A stretch of 64,000 nucleotides of DNA from Microtetraspora fusca (lineage in GTDB: Bacteria; Actinomycetota; Actinomycetes; Streptosporangiales; Streptosporangiaceae), in NCBI RefSeq assembly GCF_001570365.1, contig NZ_BBYK01000067.1, positions 28,023 through 92,022 of the forward strand, written 5' to 3'. A model generated the notes under the pieces. The model had not been told where the DNA came from. It saw nothing but the letters and a program-made list of their open reading frames with translations, and did no database searches. Every line of letters starts with the position of its first letter. The first letter of the stretch is position 1. The translations under genes were made by a program, and so were the position numbers. This document shows, one piece after another, positions 33,263-42,206 of this stretch.

Positions 33263-33569
33263 TACACGGCGATGCCTCCCTTCGCACCGGCTTTCGGCGG
33301 CCGCGCGACCGCCCATGACCATGGTTCCGGCCGCCGTATCCCGCGACAAGTACCCACAAAAAGGTGGGTATCGGCAGGTGACGCGGGTGACCTCCGGCCT
33401 GGCGGGACGCTCGGCCGGGCCGCTGCGGCGGCGGGGGCCAACCCGTGAGGAAGCCGCTCCTCGGGCCGAACCGTTCTCGCCGGAGTCCGCGAATCCCACC
33501 CTCGCCCAAACCCGCCACCGGCAGCAGGAAGGACTTCACCCGGCGGCTCAGGGGATGCTCAGAGCAGTC
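33263..33569. other. 307-bp gap with an orphan palindrome
   Basis: The gap between the HxlR gene and the frameshifted gene holds the palindrome at 33351-33370 and nothing else I can support. Long frames crossing it have no ribosome site and do not resemble proteins until about 33555. Confidence 0.6.
33351..33370. promoter_or_regulatory. orphan HxlR/QorR-like operator
   Basis: TACCCAC-AAAAAG-GTGGGTA, seven-base arms with an A-rich centre. This shape, a GTAC-like arm around an A-tract, is typical of HxlR-type operators that normally precede NAD(P)H-binding protein genes. No suitable target gene starts on either side, suggesting a lost gene. Confidence 0.55.
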
Positions 33570-34047
33570 ATGAGGAGAATCGGGCGCGTCTTCCGCGGCC
33601 TCTTCAGGGGGCCGCGGGCCCGGAGGGTGGAGAGGCTGGCCGGCCGTCTGCACGACGAGTGGCGCGCGGGACGCCGGCTGCCGGGCGGCGGCTATGAGCC
33701 GCGGATCAGGACGACCGCTGATCGGGCCTGGGTGAGACGGCACGGCACCGACCAGGTGGACATCGCCAACACCGGCTATCGGGACCTGCCGGGCGACTGG
33801 CAGCGGGGAGAACCGGGAGTCGGCGGTCGTCGCGGTCAGGCAGGTGGCGGAGGGCCGCAGGCGCGGGGCCGACCTGTACGGCGAGGAGTTCATGGAGTCC
33901 GCGAGCCACGCCGTGCACGAGGCGTGGCTCGTACGGAACGGGCGGCGGGCGTCACCGGAGCAGCGGCTGCCCTACCGCCTGCTGCCCGAGGCGGAGAAGG
34001 AGAAGGACCGGCTCGTGGTGCGCCTGGCGCTCGAGCTCTGGTCGTGA
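33555..34047 (+). pseudogene. RyR-domain-like protein, interrupted by a +1 frameshift
   Basis: Two adjoining frames join into one plausible protein of about 163 residues. The first runs from ATG 33555 (or 33570) through VERLAGRLHDEWRAGRRLP and VDIANTGYRDLPGDWQRG. The second continues from 33808 with ENRESAVVAVRQVAEGRRRG, FMESASHAVHEAWLVRNGRR and LPYRLLPEAEKEKDR. The last motif is characteristic of bacterial RyR (ryanodine-receptor-like) domains. The break is at the GGGG run 33805-33808; removing one G restores a single frame. It is either a true mutation or a sequencing error. Function unknown. Confidence 0.75.
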
Positions 34048-34066
34048 ACGCCGGACGGCGCTCCGG

Positions 34067-35164
34067 TCAGGACGCGATCCGGAGCGCCTCGGCGGCGACG
34101 GCGTGCCGCAGGTCGCGGATGCCCGGCCGGCCGCGTACGGGGTGGACGTTGTTGGTCAGCAGCACGACGGTCAGCGCCCGTTCGGGGTCGACGACGAGGG
34201 AGGTCCCGGTGAACCCCGAGTGGCCGTAGGCGCGGCCGAGCGGCCCCACGATGGCGGGGTCGCCGATGCGCACGCCGAGCCCGTGGTCGAACGCCGCCCC
34301 CGTGACGCCCTGGTCGCGGATCATCTCCGCCACGGTGTCCGGGCGCAGGATCGGCCCGCCCCCTGTGCGCAGGGTCTCGCCGAAGCGGACCAGGTCGTCC
34401 GCCGTGGAGAACAGCCCGGCGTGCCCGGCGATCCCGCCGAGGCCGTACGCGGTCTCGTCGTGGACCTCGCCCCTGATGCAGCCGGGGCCGGGGCGGTCGG
34501 CCTGGTACTCGGTCGCGACGACGCGCGGGAGCAGCCCGGCCGGAGGGCGGTAGCAGGTGCTCGTCAGGCCGAGCGGCCCGATGACCCGGGTGCGGACGAG
34601 CTCGTCGAGGGGCGCTCCCCCGGCGATCTCGGCCACCCGGCCCGCCGTCACCATGCCGACGTCGGAGTAGACGTACCGCTCCCCGAGGGGGTGTCCCGGC
34701 GGCGTGGTGAGGATCAGCTCCATCCGCGCGGCGTGCGCGGCGGGGCCGTCGCCGGGGATCTCCTCGTGGGCCCGGCGGCTCGGCGGCAGGCCCGCCGTGT
34801 GGGTGAGCAGGTGCCGCAGCGTGGTCGCGCGGTGTCCCCCGTACGCCGGGGGGAGCCAGGTGGCGACCGGCTCGTCGAGCCGGAGCAGGCCGTCCTCCAC
34901 CAGCGACAGGATGGCCGCGGTGGTGAACAGCTTGGTGATCGAGGCGAGGTCGAAGACCGAGTCGCGGCGGGCGGGCGGACGTTCGTCCAGGAGCGCCTCC
35001 GTAGCTCCTGAATAACGTACGGCCTCGCCCGCCGCGGCGGCGGCGACGACGGCTCCGTCCTTGGCGATCACCGCGACCGCCGCCGAGCAGGCGGCGGGGA
35101 CGGCGGCCTCGAGGATCCCCCGCAGGCTCGCGTCCGGGCCGCCGGGGTTCCCCGGGTCAGGCAC
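34067..35164 (-). CDS. serine beta-lactamase-fold hydrolase, AmiE-like
   Basis: 365 residues from GTG 35164. The penicillin-binding/beta-lactamase fold is shown by the active SxxK as SITKLF near residue 74, YxN-like YSD in YVYSDVG near 163, and a KTG-equivalent HSG in YGHSGFTGTSLVVD near 315. There is no signal peptide. In Bacillus the equivalent gene (ybbE, amiE), between murP and nagZ, encodes an N-acetylmuramyl-L-alanine amidase of this fold. The 8-bp overlap with murQ supports the same role here: removing the stem peptide from MurNAc inside the cell. An esterase or D-aminopeptidase remains possible. Confidence 0.85.
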   Translation of the reverse strand: MPDPGNPGGPDASLRGILEAAVPAACSAAVAVIAKDGAVVAAAAAGEAVRYSGATEALLDERPPARRDSVFDLASITKLFTTAAILSLVEDGLLRLDEPVATWLPPAYGGHRATTLRHLLTHTAGLPPSRRAHEEIPGDGPAAHAARMELILTTPPGHPLGERYVYSDVGMVTAGRVAEIAGGAPLDELVRTRVIGPLGLTSTCYRPPAGLLPRVVATEYQADRPGPGCIRGEVHDETAYGLGGIAGHAGLFSTADDLVRFGETLRTGGGPILRPDTVAEMIRDQGVTGAAFDHGLGVRIGDPAIVGPLGRAYGHSGFTGTSLVVDPERALTVVLLTNNVHPVRGRPGIRDLRHAVAAEALRIAS

Positions 35165-36080
35165 CGACCACTCCCCCGGACGCGGCCTGCCTGGCCGCCT
35201 CCAGCCGGTCGCCGTTGGCCTGCAGGAGCGCCCTGGCGTCGTCGGCCCCGAGGTCGTGCTCGATCATGAGCACGGCCGCCTTGACCTGCCAGCCCGCCGC
35301 CTCCAGTGCCGCCTGGGCGGTGTCCAGGCCCGCGCCGGTGATGTCGCCCACCATGCGGGCGGCCCGGTCGGCGAGCTTGGAGTTGGCCGCGGAGACCTCG
35401 ATCATCGAGTTCCCATACGTCCGGCCGAGCCGGACCATCGAGATCGTCGAGATCATGTTGAGGACGAGCTTCGTCGCGGTCCCGGCCTTGAGGCGGGTCG
35501 AGCCGGTCACGATCTCGGGCCCGACGATCACCTCGATCCGGTGCTCGGACGCCGCGGAGAGCGCCGAGTCCCGGTTGCAGGACACCCCGACGGTCAGCGC
35601 GCCCCTGCGGGCGGCCTCGCCGAGCGCGCCGAGCACGTACGGCGCCCGCCCGCTGGCGGAGACCCCCACGACGCTGTCGAGCGGGCCCACCTCCTTGCCG
35701 GCGATGGCCGCGGCACCGGCCGCGTCGTCGTCTTCGGCGCCCTCGACCGAGCGGGTCAGCGCGGGCTCGCCGCCCGCGATGATGCCCTGGACGAGCTCGG
35801 GGTCGGTGCCGAAGGTGGGCGGGCATTCGGACGCGTCGAGCACGGCCAGGCGGCCGGAGGTCCCGGCGCCCACGTAGAAGAGGCGTCCCCCCTGATCCAT
35901 GCGGGCGACGATCGCGTCGATGGCGGCCGAGATATGCGGGATCGCCACGGCGACCGCCGCGGGGACCTTGGCGTCGGCCGCGTTCATGAGCCTGGCGACC
36001 TGTTCGGTGGGCAGCCGGTCGATCTCGCTGTAGCGCGGATCGCTCTGCTCGGTGGACAGGTCGGCGAGTGGTTCAATCAT
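35157..36080 (-). CDS. murQ: N-acetylmuramic acid 6-phosphate etherase MurQ
   Basis: 307 residues. MurQ splits MurNAc-6-P into GlcNAc-6-P and D-lactate in the cytoplasm. Signature motifs: STEQSDPRYSEIDRLPTE near residue 9, GGRLFYVGAGTSGRLAVLDA near 64-83, ECPPTFGTDPELVQGIIAGG next, and SASGRAPYVLGAL near 140. The SIS fold is complete and the catalytic Glu in the ECPPTF segment is present. The stop overlaps the amiE-like start by 8 bp. Divergent from namZ across a 67-bp control region. Confidence 0.97.
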   Translation of the reverse strand: MIEPLADLSTEQSDPRYSEIDRLPTEQVARLMNAADAKVPAAVAVAIPHISAAIDAIVARMDQGGRLFYVGAGTSGRLAVLDASECPPTFGTDPELVQGIIAGGEPALTRSVEGAEDDDAAGAAAIAGKEVGPLDSVVGVSASGRAPYVLGALGEAARRGALTVGVSCNRDSALSAASEHRIEVIVGPEIVTGSTRLKAGTATKLVLNMISTISMVRLGRTYGNSMIEVSAANSKLADRAARMVGDITGAGLDTAQAALEAAGWQVKAAVLMIEHDLGADDARALLQANGDRLEAARQAASGGVVGA

Positions 36081-36118
36081 CTCGTTCCATGTCGCTAATT
36101 TTCACCGGATGGTTCCAT

Positions 36119-36140
36119 TATGCAAAGATTCTTCGGAGAA
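36119..36140. promoter_or_regulatory. control region between murQ and namZ
   Basis: The 67-bp gap is AT-rich against its surroundings. AAGATTCTT (36125-36133) is a perfect odd-centred palindrome, and TTCT-TCGG-AGAA follows at 36129-36140. The first element resembles GGAAGATTATCT before the sugar-kinase gene. A candidate site for the MurR-type regulator. Confidence 0.4.
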
Positions 36141-36147
36141 TGGGATC

Positions 36148-37311
36148 ATGTCACACGTACGAACCGGCGCCGAGCGGCTCGCGAACGATCCCGATCTCCT
36201 ACGTGGGGGCCGGATCGGCCTCGTCACCAATCCGACCGGGGTTCTTCCCGATCTGACCCCGACCGCGGCGGCGCTGCTGGCGGCGGGGGTCCCGCTGACC
36301 GCGCTGTTCGGTCCCGAGCACGGGATCCGGGGCACGGCGCAGGCGGGTTTCGGCGAGGACGCGGGTCAGGACCCGGCGACCGGGCTCCCGGTCCTCGACA
36401 CGTACGGCAGGAGCGGCGACGCCCTGGACGCGCTGGTGGCGGCCTCCGGCGTGGACACGCTCGTCTTCGACATCGCCGACGTGGGGACGCGCTTCTACAC
36501 GTTCGTGTGGACGATGCACGACCTCATGGCGTCGGCGGCGCGGCTCGGGCTGCGCTTCGCGGTGCTCGACCGGCCCAACCCGCTCGGCGGCACCCGGGCC
36601 GAGGGCCCGGCGCTTGAGCCGTCCTGCGCGAGCTTCGTGGGCCGGGCGCCCCTCCCCGTGCGGCACGGCCTGACCCTGGGCGAGCTGGCGCTCCTCTTCA
36701 ACGAGTCGATCGGCGTCGATCTGACCGTGGTCACGATGGAGGGCTGGCGGCGCTCCATGCGCTTCGCCGACACCGGTCTGCCGTGGATCATGCCGTCGGT
36801 GAACATGCCGACCCCGGACACCGCGCTGGTCTACCCGGGCACCGGCCTGGTCGAGGGCACGTCCGCGTCCGAGGGCCGGGGCACCACGCGGCCGTTCGAG
36901 CTGATCGGCGCGCCCTGGCTGGACGGCGGCTTCGCCGCCGGGCTGAACGGGCTCGGCCTGCCCGGCGTGCGGTTCCGCGACACCTGGTTCACCCCGGCGT
37001 TCCACAAGCACGCCGGCGCGGCGGTACGCGGCGTCCAGGTGCACGTGCACGACCCCGAGGCGTTCCAGCCGGTGCTGACCGGGGTGTCGATCCTGCACCT
37101 GTTGCGCTCGCGGTGGCCGGAGCAGTTCGCCTGGACCACCGCCGCCCCCGCGGGGACCGGTGTGGAGGGCGGGCGGCACTTCATCGACCTGCTGTGGGGC
37201 TCCCCCTCGCTGCGCGAGCGGGCGGACGCGGGGGACGACCCCCGCGACCTGTGCCCCTCCCCCTGCCCCCCGGAGGCCTGGCTGTACGGCGGGAAGCTGC
37301 TCTACCCGTGA
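36148..37311 (+). CDS. namZ: exo-beta-N-acetylmuramidase NamZ (DUF1343, GH171)
   Basis: 387 residues from ATG 36148 with GGAG nine bases upstream. The DUF1343 pattern is complete: GLVTNPTGVLPDL near residue 26, LFGPEHGIRGTAQAGFGED near 54, FDIADVGTRFYTFVWTMHDL near 107 and DRPNPLGGTRAEGP near 142. Later blocks are VYPGTGLVEGTSASEGRGTT near 228 and the closing KLLYP. NamZ cleaves non-reducing-end MurNAc. The Bacillus enzyme is exported, while this one has no signal peptide and would work in the cytoplasm. Divergent from murQ. Confidence 0.94.
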   Translation: MSHVRTGAERLANDPDLLRGGRIGLVTNPTGVLPDLTPTAAALLAAGVPLTALFGPEHGIRGTAQAGFGEDAGQDPATGLPVLDTYGRSGDALDALVAASGVDTLVFDIADVGTRFYTFVWTMHDLMASAARLGLRFAVLDRPNPLGGTRAEGPALEPSCASFVGRAPLPVRHGLTLGELALLFNESIGVDLTVVTMEGWRRSMRFADTGLPWIMPSVNMPTPDTALVYPGTGLVEGTSASEGRGTTRPFELIGAPWLDGGFAAGLNGLGLPGVRFRDTWFTPAFHKHAGAAVRGVQVHVHDPEAFQPVLTGVSILHLLRSRWPEQFAWTTAAPAGTGVEGGRHFIDLLWGSPSLRERADAGDDPRDLCPSPCPPEAWLYGGKLLYP

Positions 37312-37321
37312 CATCCGGCCG

Positions 37322-38209
37322 TCACCGCAGGTCCCGGCGGTAGAGCCAGAAGACGCGCTCGGCCCGGGCCCCCACCACTCCGGAGTAGAACCGCAGGGGG
37401 CCCACCCAGGAGATCTGCGCGCTCGCCAGGCCCGCCGCGCGCATCTCGGCCAGGCAGCGGCGCAGCAGCACGCCGCCGACGCCGAGCCCGCGCGCCGCGG
37501 GGGCGGTGCCCATGGGGCCGAACCAGGCGGGCCTGGCCCCCCACGCGGCGAAGCCGATGATCTCGCCGTCGCGGGACGCGTAGTGGCAGCCGGTGGCCTG
37601 CTCGGCCTCCCAGGCCCAGCTCTCGTTCCACTCCTCGCGGACGAACGCCCCCACGGCGGCCCGCTCGCCGGGACCCGCCGCGAGTACGGCGACGCCCTTG
37701 CCGGCCAGCCGCTCGACGTCGTCGGCGAGGGCCCGCTCGTCACAGGCGGCGGTGGACAGGTCGGCGGTCATGTTCCAGGCGACCTGCTCGCGCTCGTAGC
37801 CGAGGGACTCGAACAGGCAGGCGGCGGCGGTGTAGCGCACGTCGATGCCGGGCCAGGCGTAGCAGGGCGGGTTGCCGGCGACGCGCACCGTGGTGACGCC
37901 CTCGCCGCGCAGCCACTCCTGCGCCGCCTCGACCAGCGCCCGCCCGCGGCCGGCGCCCCGGGCTCCGGGGTCGACGGCGAGCAGGTCGATGTGCCCGATG
38001 GAGGGGTCGCGGGTGGACACCGAGGTGATGACGGCGGCGTCGAGGTCGGGGGTCGCGAGCGCGGTCCAGCGGCGGTCGGCCGGAGGCGCGGCGAGCCGGG
38101 CGACCAGCCGCGGCGCCTCGGCCGCGTCGAAGGTGAGCGCGGCCGCGGCCAGCTCGCCGAGGGCCGCGACGTCCCCCGACGCGTCGCGGATGCCCAGGTT
38201 CCCGGTCAC
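37322..38209 (-). CDS. tandem GNAT N-acetyltransferase
   Basis: 295 residues with two GNAT domains. Domain 1 (about 1-150) has the acetyl-CoA loop VDPGARGAGRGRALVEAA near 78; domain 2 (about 155-290) has APAARGLGVGGVLLRRC near 238. It starts at GTG 38209, overlapping the last importer gene by four bases, so it is the terminal gene of the ABC operon. A GNAT gene (ybbJ) also lies beside the Bacillus MurNAc operon. It may acetylate an amino sugar or a stem-peptide fragment; that is inference. Confidence 0.85.
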   Translation of the reverse strand: MTGNLGIRDASGDVAALGELAAAALTFDAAEAPRLVARLAAPPADRRWTALATPDLDAAVITSVSTRDPSIGHIDLLAVDPGARGAGRGRALVEAAQEWLRGEGVTTVRVAGNPPCYAWPGIDVRYTAAACLFESLGYEREQVAWNMTADLSTAACDERALADDVERLAGKGVAVLAAGPGERAAVGAFVREEWNESWAWEAEQATGCHYASRDGEIIGFAAWGARPAWFGPMGTAPAARGLGVGGVLLRRCLAEMRAAGLASAQISWVGPLRFYSGVVGARAERVFWLYRRDLR

Positions 38210-39216
38210 GACCGGACCGCCGGGGTGGCGACGACGCTGCGGCTCCGCGGGTGGAAGCAGGCGTGCTCCTGGACCGTGCTGCCGTCATGGCCGAGCACGG
38301 GCGTCTCGGCCTCGCAGCGGTCGGTGCGGAACGGGCAGCGGGGCGCGAAGAGGCAGCCCGTGTCCTTGCGGTTCGGGTCGATCGCCTCGGTGGGCGTCAC
38401 GCGTTCAGCGCCGGGCACCTCCAGGCCGTGCAGCACCGGGATGGCCGACAGCAGCGACTGCGTGTACGGGTGGACCGGGTCGGAGATGACCGACTCGACC
38501 GGGCCGCGCTCGACGACCTGGCCCCGGTAGATCACGTACAGCTCGCCGTCCAGGCCGATGTAGCGGGCGGTCGCCACGTCGTGCGTGATGAACAGCACGC
38601 TCACGCCGAGCCGGTCGCGCAGGTCCTTGAGCAGGGCCAGGATGCCGAGCCGCAACGACACGTCGATCATCGAGGTGGCCTCGTCGGCGACGAGCATCTC
38701 GGGGTCGACGGTGAGCGCGCGGGCGATGACCACGCGCTGGCGCATGCCTCCGGAGAGCTGGTGCGGATAGCGCGGCAGCACGTAGCCCGGGTCGAGGCCG
38801 ACGAGGCCGAGCAGTTCCTCGGCCCGCTCGTCCATCCACGAGCGGGAGCGGCCGGTCTGCTTGGCCCGCAGGGTCAACGGCGCGTCCAGCGTCTGGTGGA
38901 TGGTCCGCGCCGGGTTGAGCGCGGAGTACGGGTCCTGGTGGATGAGCTGGATGCGCCGGAAGTGGGACTGGCGCTGGCGGTGGCTCAGCGACGACATCGG
39001 GACGCCGTCGATGGTGATCTCGCCGGAGTCGTAGCTCTCCAGGCCGGCGAGGATACGGCCGAGGGTGGTCTTGCCGCATCCGGACTCGCCGATGAACGAG
39101 ACCGCTCCGCCCTTCTCCATGGAGAAGTCGACGCCGCGCAGCGCCGGGACCTCCCGGGCGCCGAGCATGCCGCCGCGCTGCCGGAACGTCTTGGTGATGC
39201 CCTTGCCGGTGATCAT
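38206..39216 (-). CDS. ABC importer ATPase 2 (OppF/DppF-like)
   Basis: 336 residues from ATG 39216, which overlaps the preceding ATPase stop by four bases; a longer frame to 39381 is inside that gene. Walker A GESGCGKTTLG near residue 41, Q-loop LIHQDPYSALNP, signature LSGGMRQRVVIARAL near 155 and Walker B MLVADEAT are intact. The C-terminus has the oligopeptide-ABC extension with cysteines in CLFAPRCPFRTDRC, typical of family-5 importers. It pairs with the OppD-like ATPase to power uptake through the two permeases encoded upstream in the operon. Confidence 0.92.
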   Translation of the reverse strand: MITGKGITKTFRQRGGMLGAREVPALRGVDFSMEKGGAVSFIGESGCGKTTLGRILAGLESYDSGEITIDGVPMSSLSHRQRQSHFRRIQLIHQDPYSALNPARTIHQTLDAPLTLRAKQTGRSRSWMDERAEELLGLVGLDPGYVLPRYPHQLSGGMRQRVVIARALTVDPEMLVADEATSMIDVSLRLGILALLKDLRDRLGVSVLFITHDVATARYIGLDGELYVIYRGQVVERGPVESVISDPVHPYTQSLLSAIPVLHGLEVPGAERVTPTEAIDPNRKDTGCLFAPRCPFRTDRCEAETPVLGHDGSTVQEHACFHPRSRSVVATPAVRS

Positions 39217-40253
39217 GCCTGCTCCTCCCCTCTCGTGGGTCCCGTCGTGACGGTCTCCTTCTGTGACTCCCCGTCGCCGGCCGCGTGGCAGGCCACGACG
39301 CGCGGTCCGATGGTGAGCACGGGCGGCTCGCCGGTCTCGCACACGTCCATGCGGACGGCGCAGCGCTCGCGGAACACGCACCCGTCGGGCGGGACGGTGC
39401 TCAGCGTCGGCGGGCGGCCGGGCAGCGCCCTGGCCTCGTCGATGTCGCCGACCAGGCGCGGGATCGCCTGGAGCAGGCCCCGCGTGTACGGGTGCCTGGG
39501 TGCGCCCAGCACCTCCCTGGTCGGGCCCTGCTCGACCAGGCGACCGCCGTACATGACGGCGAGCCGGTCGGCGATCTCGGCGACGACGCCGAGGTCGTGG
39601 GTGATGACGAGCGTGGTGAGGCCGCGCTCCTCGTGGACCTCGCGGATGATCCGCAGGATGGTCGCCTGGGTGATCATGTCGAGCGCCGTGGTGGGCTCGT
39701 CCAGGACGACGACGTGGGCGTTGAGCACCAGCGCGAGCATGATGCCGACGCGCTGACGCATGCCTCCGGACAGCTCGTGCTGGTAGGAGTCGAGGACCCG
39801 CGCCCCGTCCAGGCCCATCCGGTCGAGGAGGCTCCGCGCCTCCTTGACCAGGCCGGGCAGGTCGTCGACGTCGTGCGAGCGGCCAAGGTCGAGGAGCTGC
39901 TTGCCGATGGTCTTGAGCGGGTTGAGCGAGTTCTGCGCGGCCTGGAAGACGTAGCCGACGTGCCGGCCGCGGGTCTTGCGCAGGTCGTCGCCACGCAGGG
40001 CCACGACGTCGCCGAGGCCGTCGATCTCCACGCTGCCCGAGCTGATCCGGCCGGGCGGCTGCACCGCGTTGAGCATCGACAGCGCCAGGGTGGACTTGCC
40101 CGAGCCGGACTCGCCGACCACACCGGTGATCGTGCCGGGCATGAGCTCCAGGTCGACGCCCCGGACGGCGGGCAGCTCGCCCGCCTGGGTGCGGTAGACG
40201 ACGGACAGGTCGCTGATGCGGACGCCCGGCGCCCTCTGGTCAGTCACGGACAC
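39213..40253 (-). CDS. ABC importer ATPase 1 (OppD/DppD-like)
   Basis: 346 residues from GTG 40253. Walker [15 protein letters not shown] near residue 49, a somewhat unusual Q-loop VFQAAQNSLNP, signature LSGGMRQRVGIM, Walker [13 protein letters not shown] and H-loop VITHD are present. The family-5 C-terminal extension has CVFRERCAVRMDVC. It lies three bases after the OppC-type permease gene and overlaps the next ATPase, so it is mid-operon. Confidence 0.92.
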   Translation of the reverse strand: MSVTDQRAPGVRISDLSVVYRTQAGELPAVRGVDLELMPGTITGVVGESGSGKSTLALSMLNAVQPPGRISSGSVEIDGLGDVVALRGDDLRKTRGRHVGYVFQAAQNSLNPLKTIGKQLLDLGRSHDVDDLPGLVKEARSLLDRMGLDGARVLDSYQHELSGGMRQRVGIMLALVLNAHVVVLDEPTTALDMITQATILRIIREVHEERGLTTLVITHDLGVVAEIADRLAVMYGGRLVEQGPTREVLGAPRHPYTRGLLQAIPRLVGDIDEARALPGRPPTLSTVPPDGCVFRERCAVRMDVCETGEPPVLTIGPRVVACHAAGDGESQKETVTTGPTRGEEQA

Positions 40254-40256
40254 CGG

Positions 40257-41165
40257 TCACTCCTCACGCAGGCGGGGGTTGAAGATCTCGTCCATGGCGT
40301 CGACGACGAGCACGATGCCCAGGGTGAGCAGCAGGATCGCCAGCAGCGGCGCCAGAAGGTACGGCAGGGCCGCGGTCGTGGTCAGCGCGCCGCCCCCGAA
40401 AACGGCGAGGTTGAGCATCACGCCCCAGTTGTTGGCCTCGAACGGCAGCACGCCGAGGAAGAAGAGGCCGACCTGCGCGTACACGGCTCCGGTGACCGCG
40501 ATGAGCATGTTCATCGCGATGTACGGGGCCATGCTGGGCAGCAGCTCCCTGCCGATGATGTGGGTGGTGGACAGGCCGAGCCCCCGGGCCGCCTCCACGA
40601 AGCCGCGCTCACGCAGCGAGAGGGTCTGGGAGCGCACCGCGCGGGCGACGCCGCCCCAGCCGAGCAGGCCGAGCACGAGGCCCATCTCGATGGCGCTGGT
40701 GAACTTCCAGATCGTGGACAGCACGAGCAGCAGCGGCAGTCCGGGGATGGTCAGCTTCATGTCGGTGATCCGCATGAGGACGCTGTCCCAGCGGCCGCGC
40801 CTGAACCCGGCGAACAGCCCGATGCCCGCGCCGAGCACGACCGTGATCACCGCGGTGACCAGGCCGGTCAGCAGCACGTACCGCGATCCGGTGACGACCA
40901 GCGCGAGCACGTCGGTGCCCTCGAAGTCGGTGCCGAACGGGTGCGCCCAGCTCGGCGCGGCGTACAGCGCGTTCGTGTCGCGCGGGAGCCGGTCGGGGTA
41001 GAGCATCGGCCCGAAGATCCCCATGAAGGCGAACCCGGCCATGATGACCACGCCGAGCATGCGGCTGGGCTTGCGCTTCATGACCCGCCAGACCCCGCGC
41101 CAGAAGTTGCGGCGCAGGGTGGCCGAGGCGCTGCGCGCCTCCGGCACGATCGTCGTCGCGGTCAT
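40257..41165 (-). CDS. ABC importer permease (OppC/DppC-like)
   Basis: 302 residues with a cytoplasmic N-terminus, one helix (about 36-58) and a family-typical periplasmic segment ending HPFGTDFEGTDVLALVVTGSR. Five further helices carry the EAA loop, here EAARGLGLSTTHIIGRELLP near 185. Start overlaps the OppB-type gene by four bases. It forms the membrane channel with that gene's product. Confidence 0.92.
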   Translation of the reverse strand: MTATTIVPEARSASATLRRNFWRGVWRVMKRKPSRMLGVVIMAGFAFMGIFGPMLYPDRLPRDTNALYAAPSWAHPFGTDFEGTDVLALVVTGSRYVLLTGLVTAVITVVLGAGIGLFAGFRRGRWDSVLMRITDMKLTIPGLPLLLVLSTIWKFTSAIEMGLVLGLLGWGGVARAVRSQTLSLRERGFVEAARGLGLSTTHIIGRELLPSMAPYIAMNMLIAVTGAVYAQVGLFFLGVLPFEANNWGVMLNLAVFGGGALTTTAALPYLLAPLLAILLLTLGIVLVVDAMDEIFNPRLREE

Positions 41166-42202
41166 GCCGCCTCACCTCCGCTTCTGACCCGGGGGTCGAT
41201 GACGGTGTACAGCAGGTCGGCCGCGATGTTCGCGATGATGATCGCCACCGTGATGAGCAGGAACGCGCCGCCCATCAGGGCGTAGTCGCGCCCGGTGATG
41301 CTGTCGATCAGCATCAGGCCGAGACCCGGATAGTTGAAGATCCTCTCGATGAAGATCGCACCGCCGAACAGCATGCCCAGCGACAGCGCGAGGATCGTGA
41401 ACAGGGGCAGGATCGCGTTGCGCGCGATGTACCTGAAGATGATCGACCGCTTCATGCCGCGCAGTTCGGCGGCGAGGATGAAGTCGTCGCCGAGCACGGT
41501 GACCACGCTCGACTTCATCGCCAGGATCCAGCCGCCGTAGCTCGCCAGCGCGTACGTCACGACGGGAAGCGTGGCGTGCTGGATCAGCGAGCCGATGTAG
41601 CCGGCGTTCAGTCCCGGCTCGAACATGATGTCGGCCGTTCCTCCGGCGGGGAGGATGGGGATCAGCGTCGTGAAGATCGCGCCGAGCAGGAGCGCCAGCA
41701 CGTACTGCGGCACGCCGTGCAGCAGCGATCCGGAGATCGCGAGCAGGTCGCCGAGCTTGCCCTGGCGCTTGATCGCGGCGTAGACCCCGAGGATGATCCC
41801 GACCAGGAAGCTCAGCAGGGTGCCGGCGAGGACCGGGATCAGCGTCCACTTGGCCGCGGACATGAGCACGGTCCCCACGCCGGTGCCCGGCACGGTGAGC
41901 GACTGGCCGAGGTCGAAGTGGGCCAGTCCCTTCATGTAGTCGAGGTACTGCTGCCACATGCTGCCGGTCGGCATGAACCCGTACAGGACGTTGACCGCCT
42001 GCTGGGCCGCCTCGGGCGACATGCCCTGCTCGACGAGCTTCTCGTACTTGGCCGCCATGGGGTCACCGGGAATGTTCCTGATGATCAGGAAACTGATCGT
42101 GGTGACCACCAGGATCATGACGAGCCCGCGGGCCAGATGGCCCGCGAGCCGTCGCACGACGGCGATTCCCCCGGAACGTCCCGGGACCCCGATGAGCGTC
42201 AT
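41162..42202 (-). CDS. ABC importer permease (OppB/DppB-like)
   Basis: 346 residues with an N-terminal helix holding the RNIPGDPMAAKYEKL segment typical of OppB, then five more helices. The EAA loop reads AAELRGMKRSIIFRYIARNA near 238-257. The closing DLLYTVIDPRVR is family standard. Starts at ATG 42202, four bases after the binding-protein stop. First permease of the cluster importer. Confidence 0.92.
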   Translation of the reverse strand: MTLIGVPGRSGGIAVVRRLAGHLARGLVMILVVTTISFLIIRNIPGDPMAAKYEKLVEQGMSPEAAQQAVNVLYGFMPTGSMWQQYLDYMKGLAHFDLGQSLTVPGTGVGTVLMSAAKWTLIPVLAGTLLSFLVGIILGVYAAIKRQGKLGDLLAISGSLLHGVPQYVLALLLGAIFTTLIPILPAGGTADIMFEPGLNAGYIGSLIQHATLPVVTYALASYGGWILAMKSSVVTVLGDDFILAAELRGMKRSIIFRYIARNAILPLFTILALSLGMLFGGAIFIERIFNYPGLGLMLIDSITGRDYALMGGAFLLITVAIIIANIAADLLYTVIDPRVRSGGEAA

Positions 42203-42206
42203 GAAC

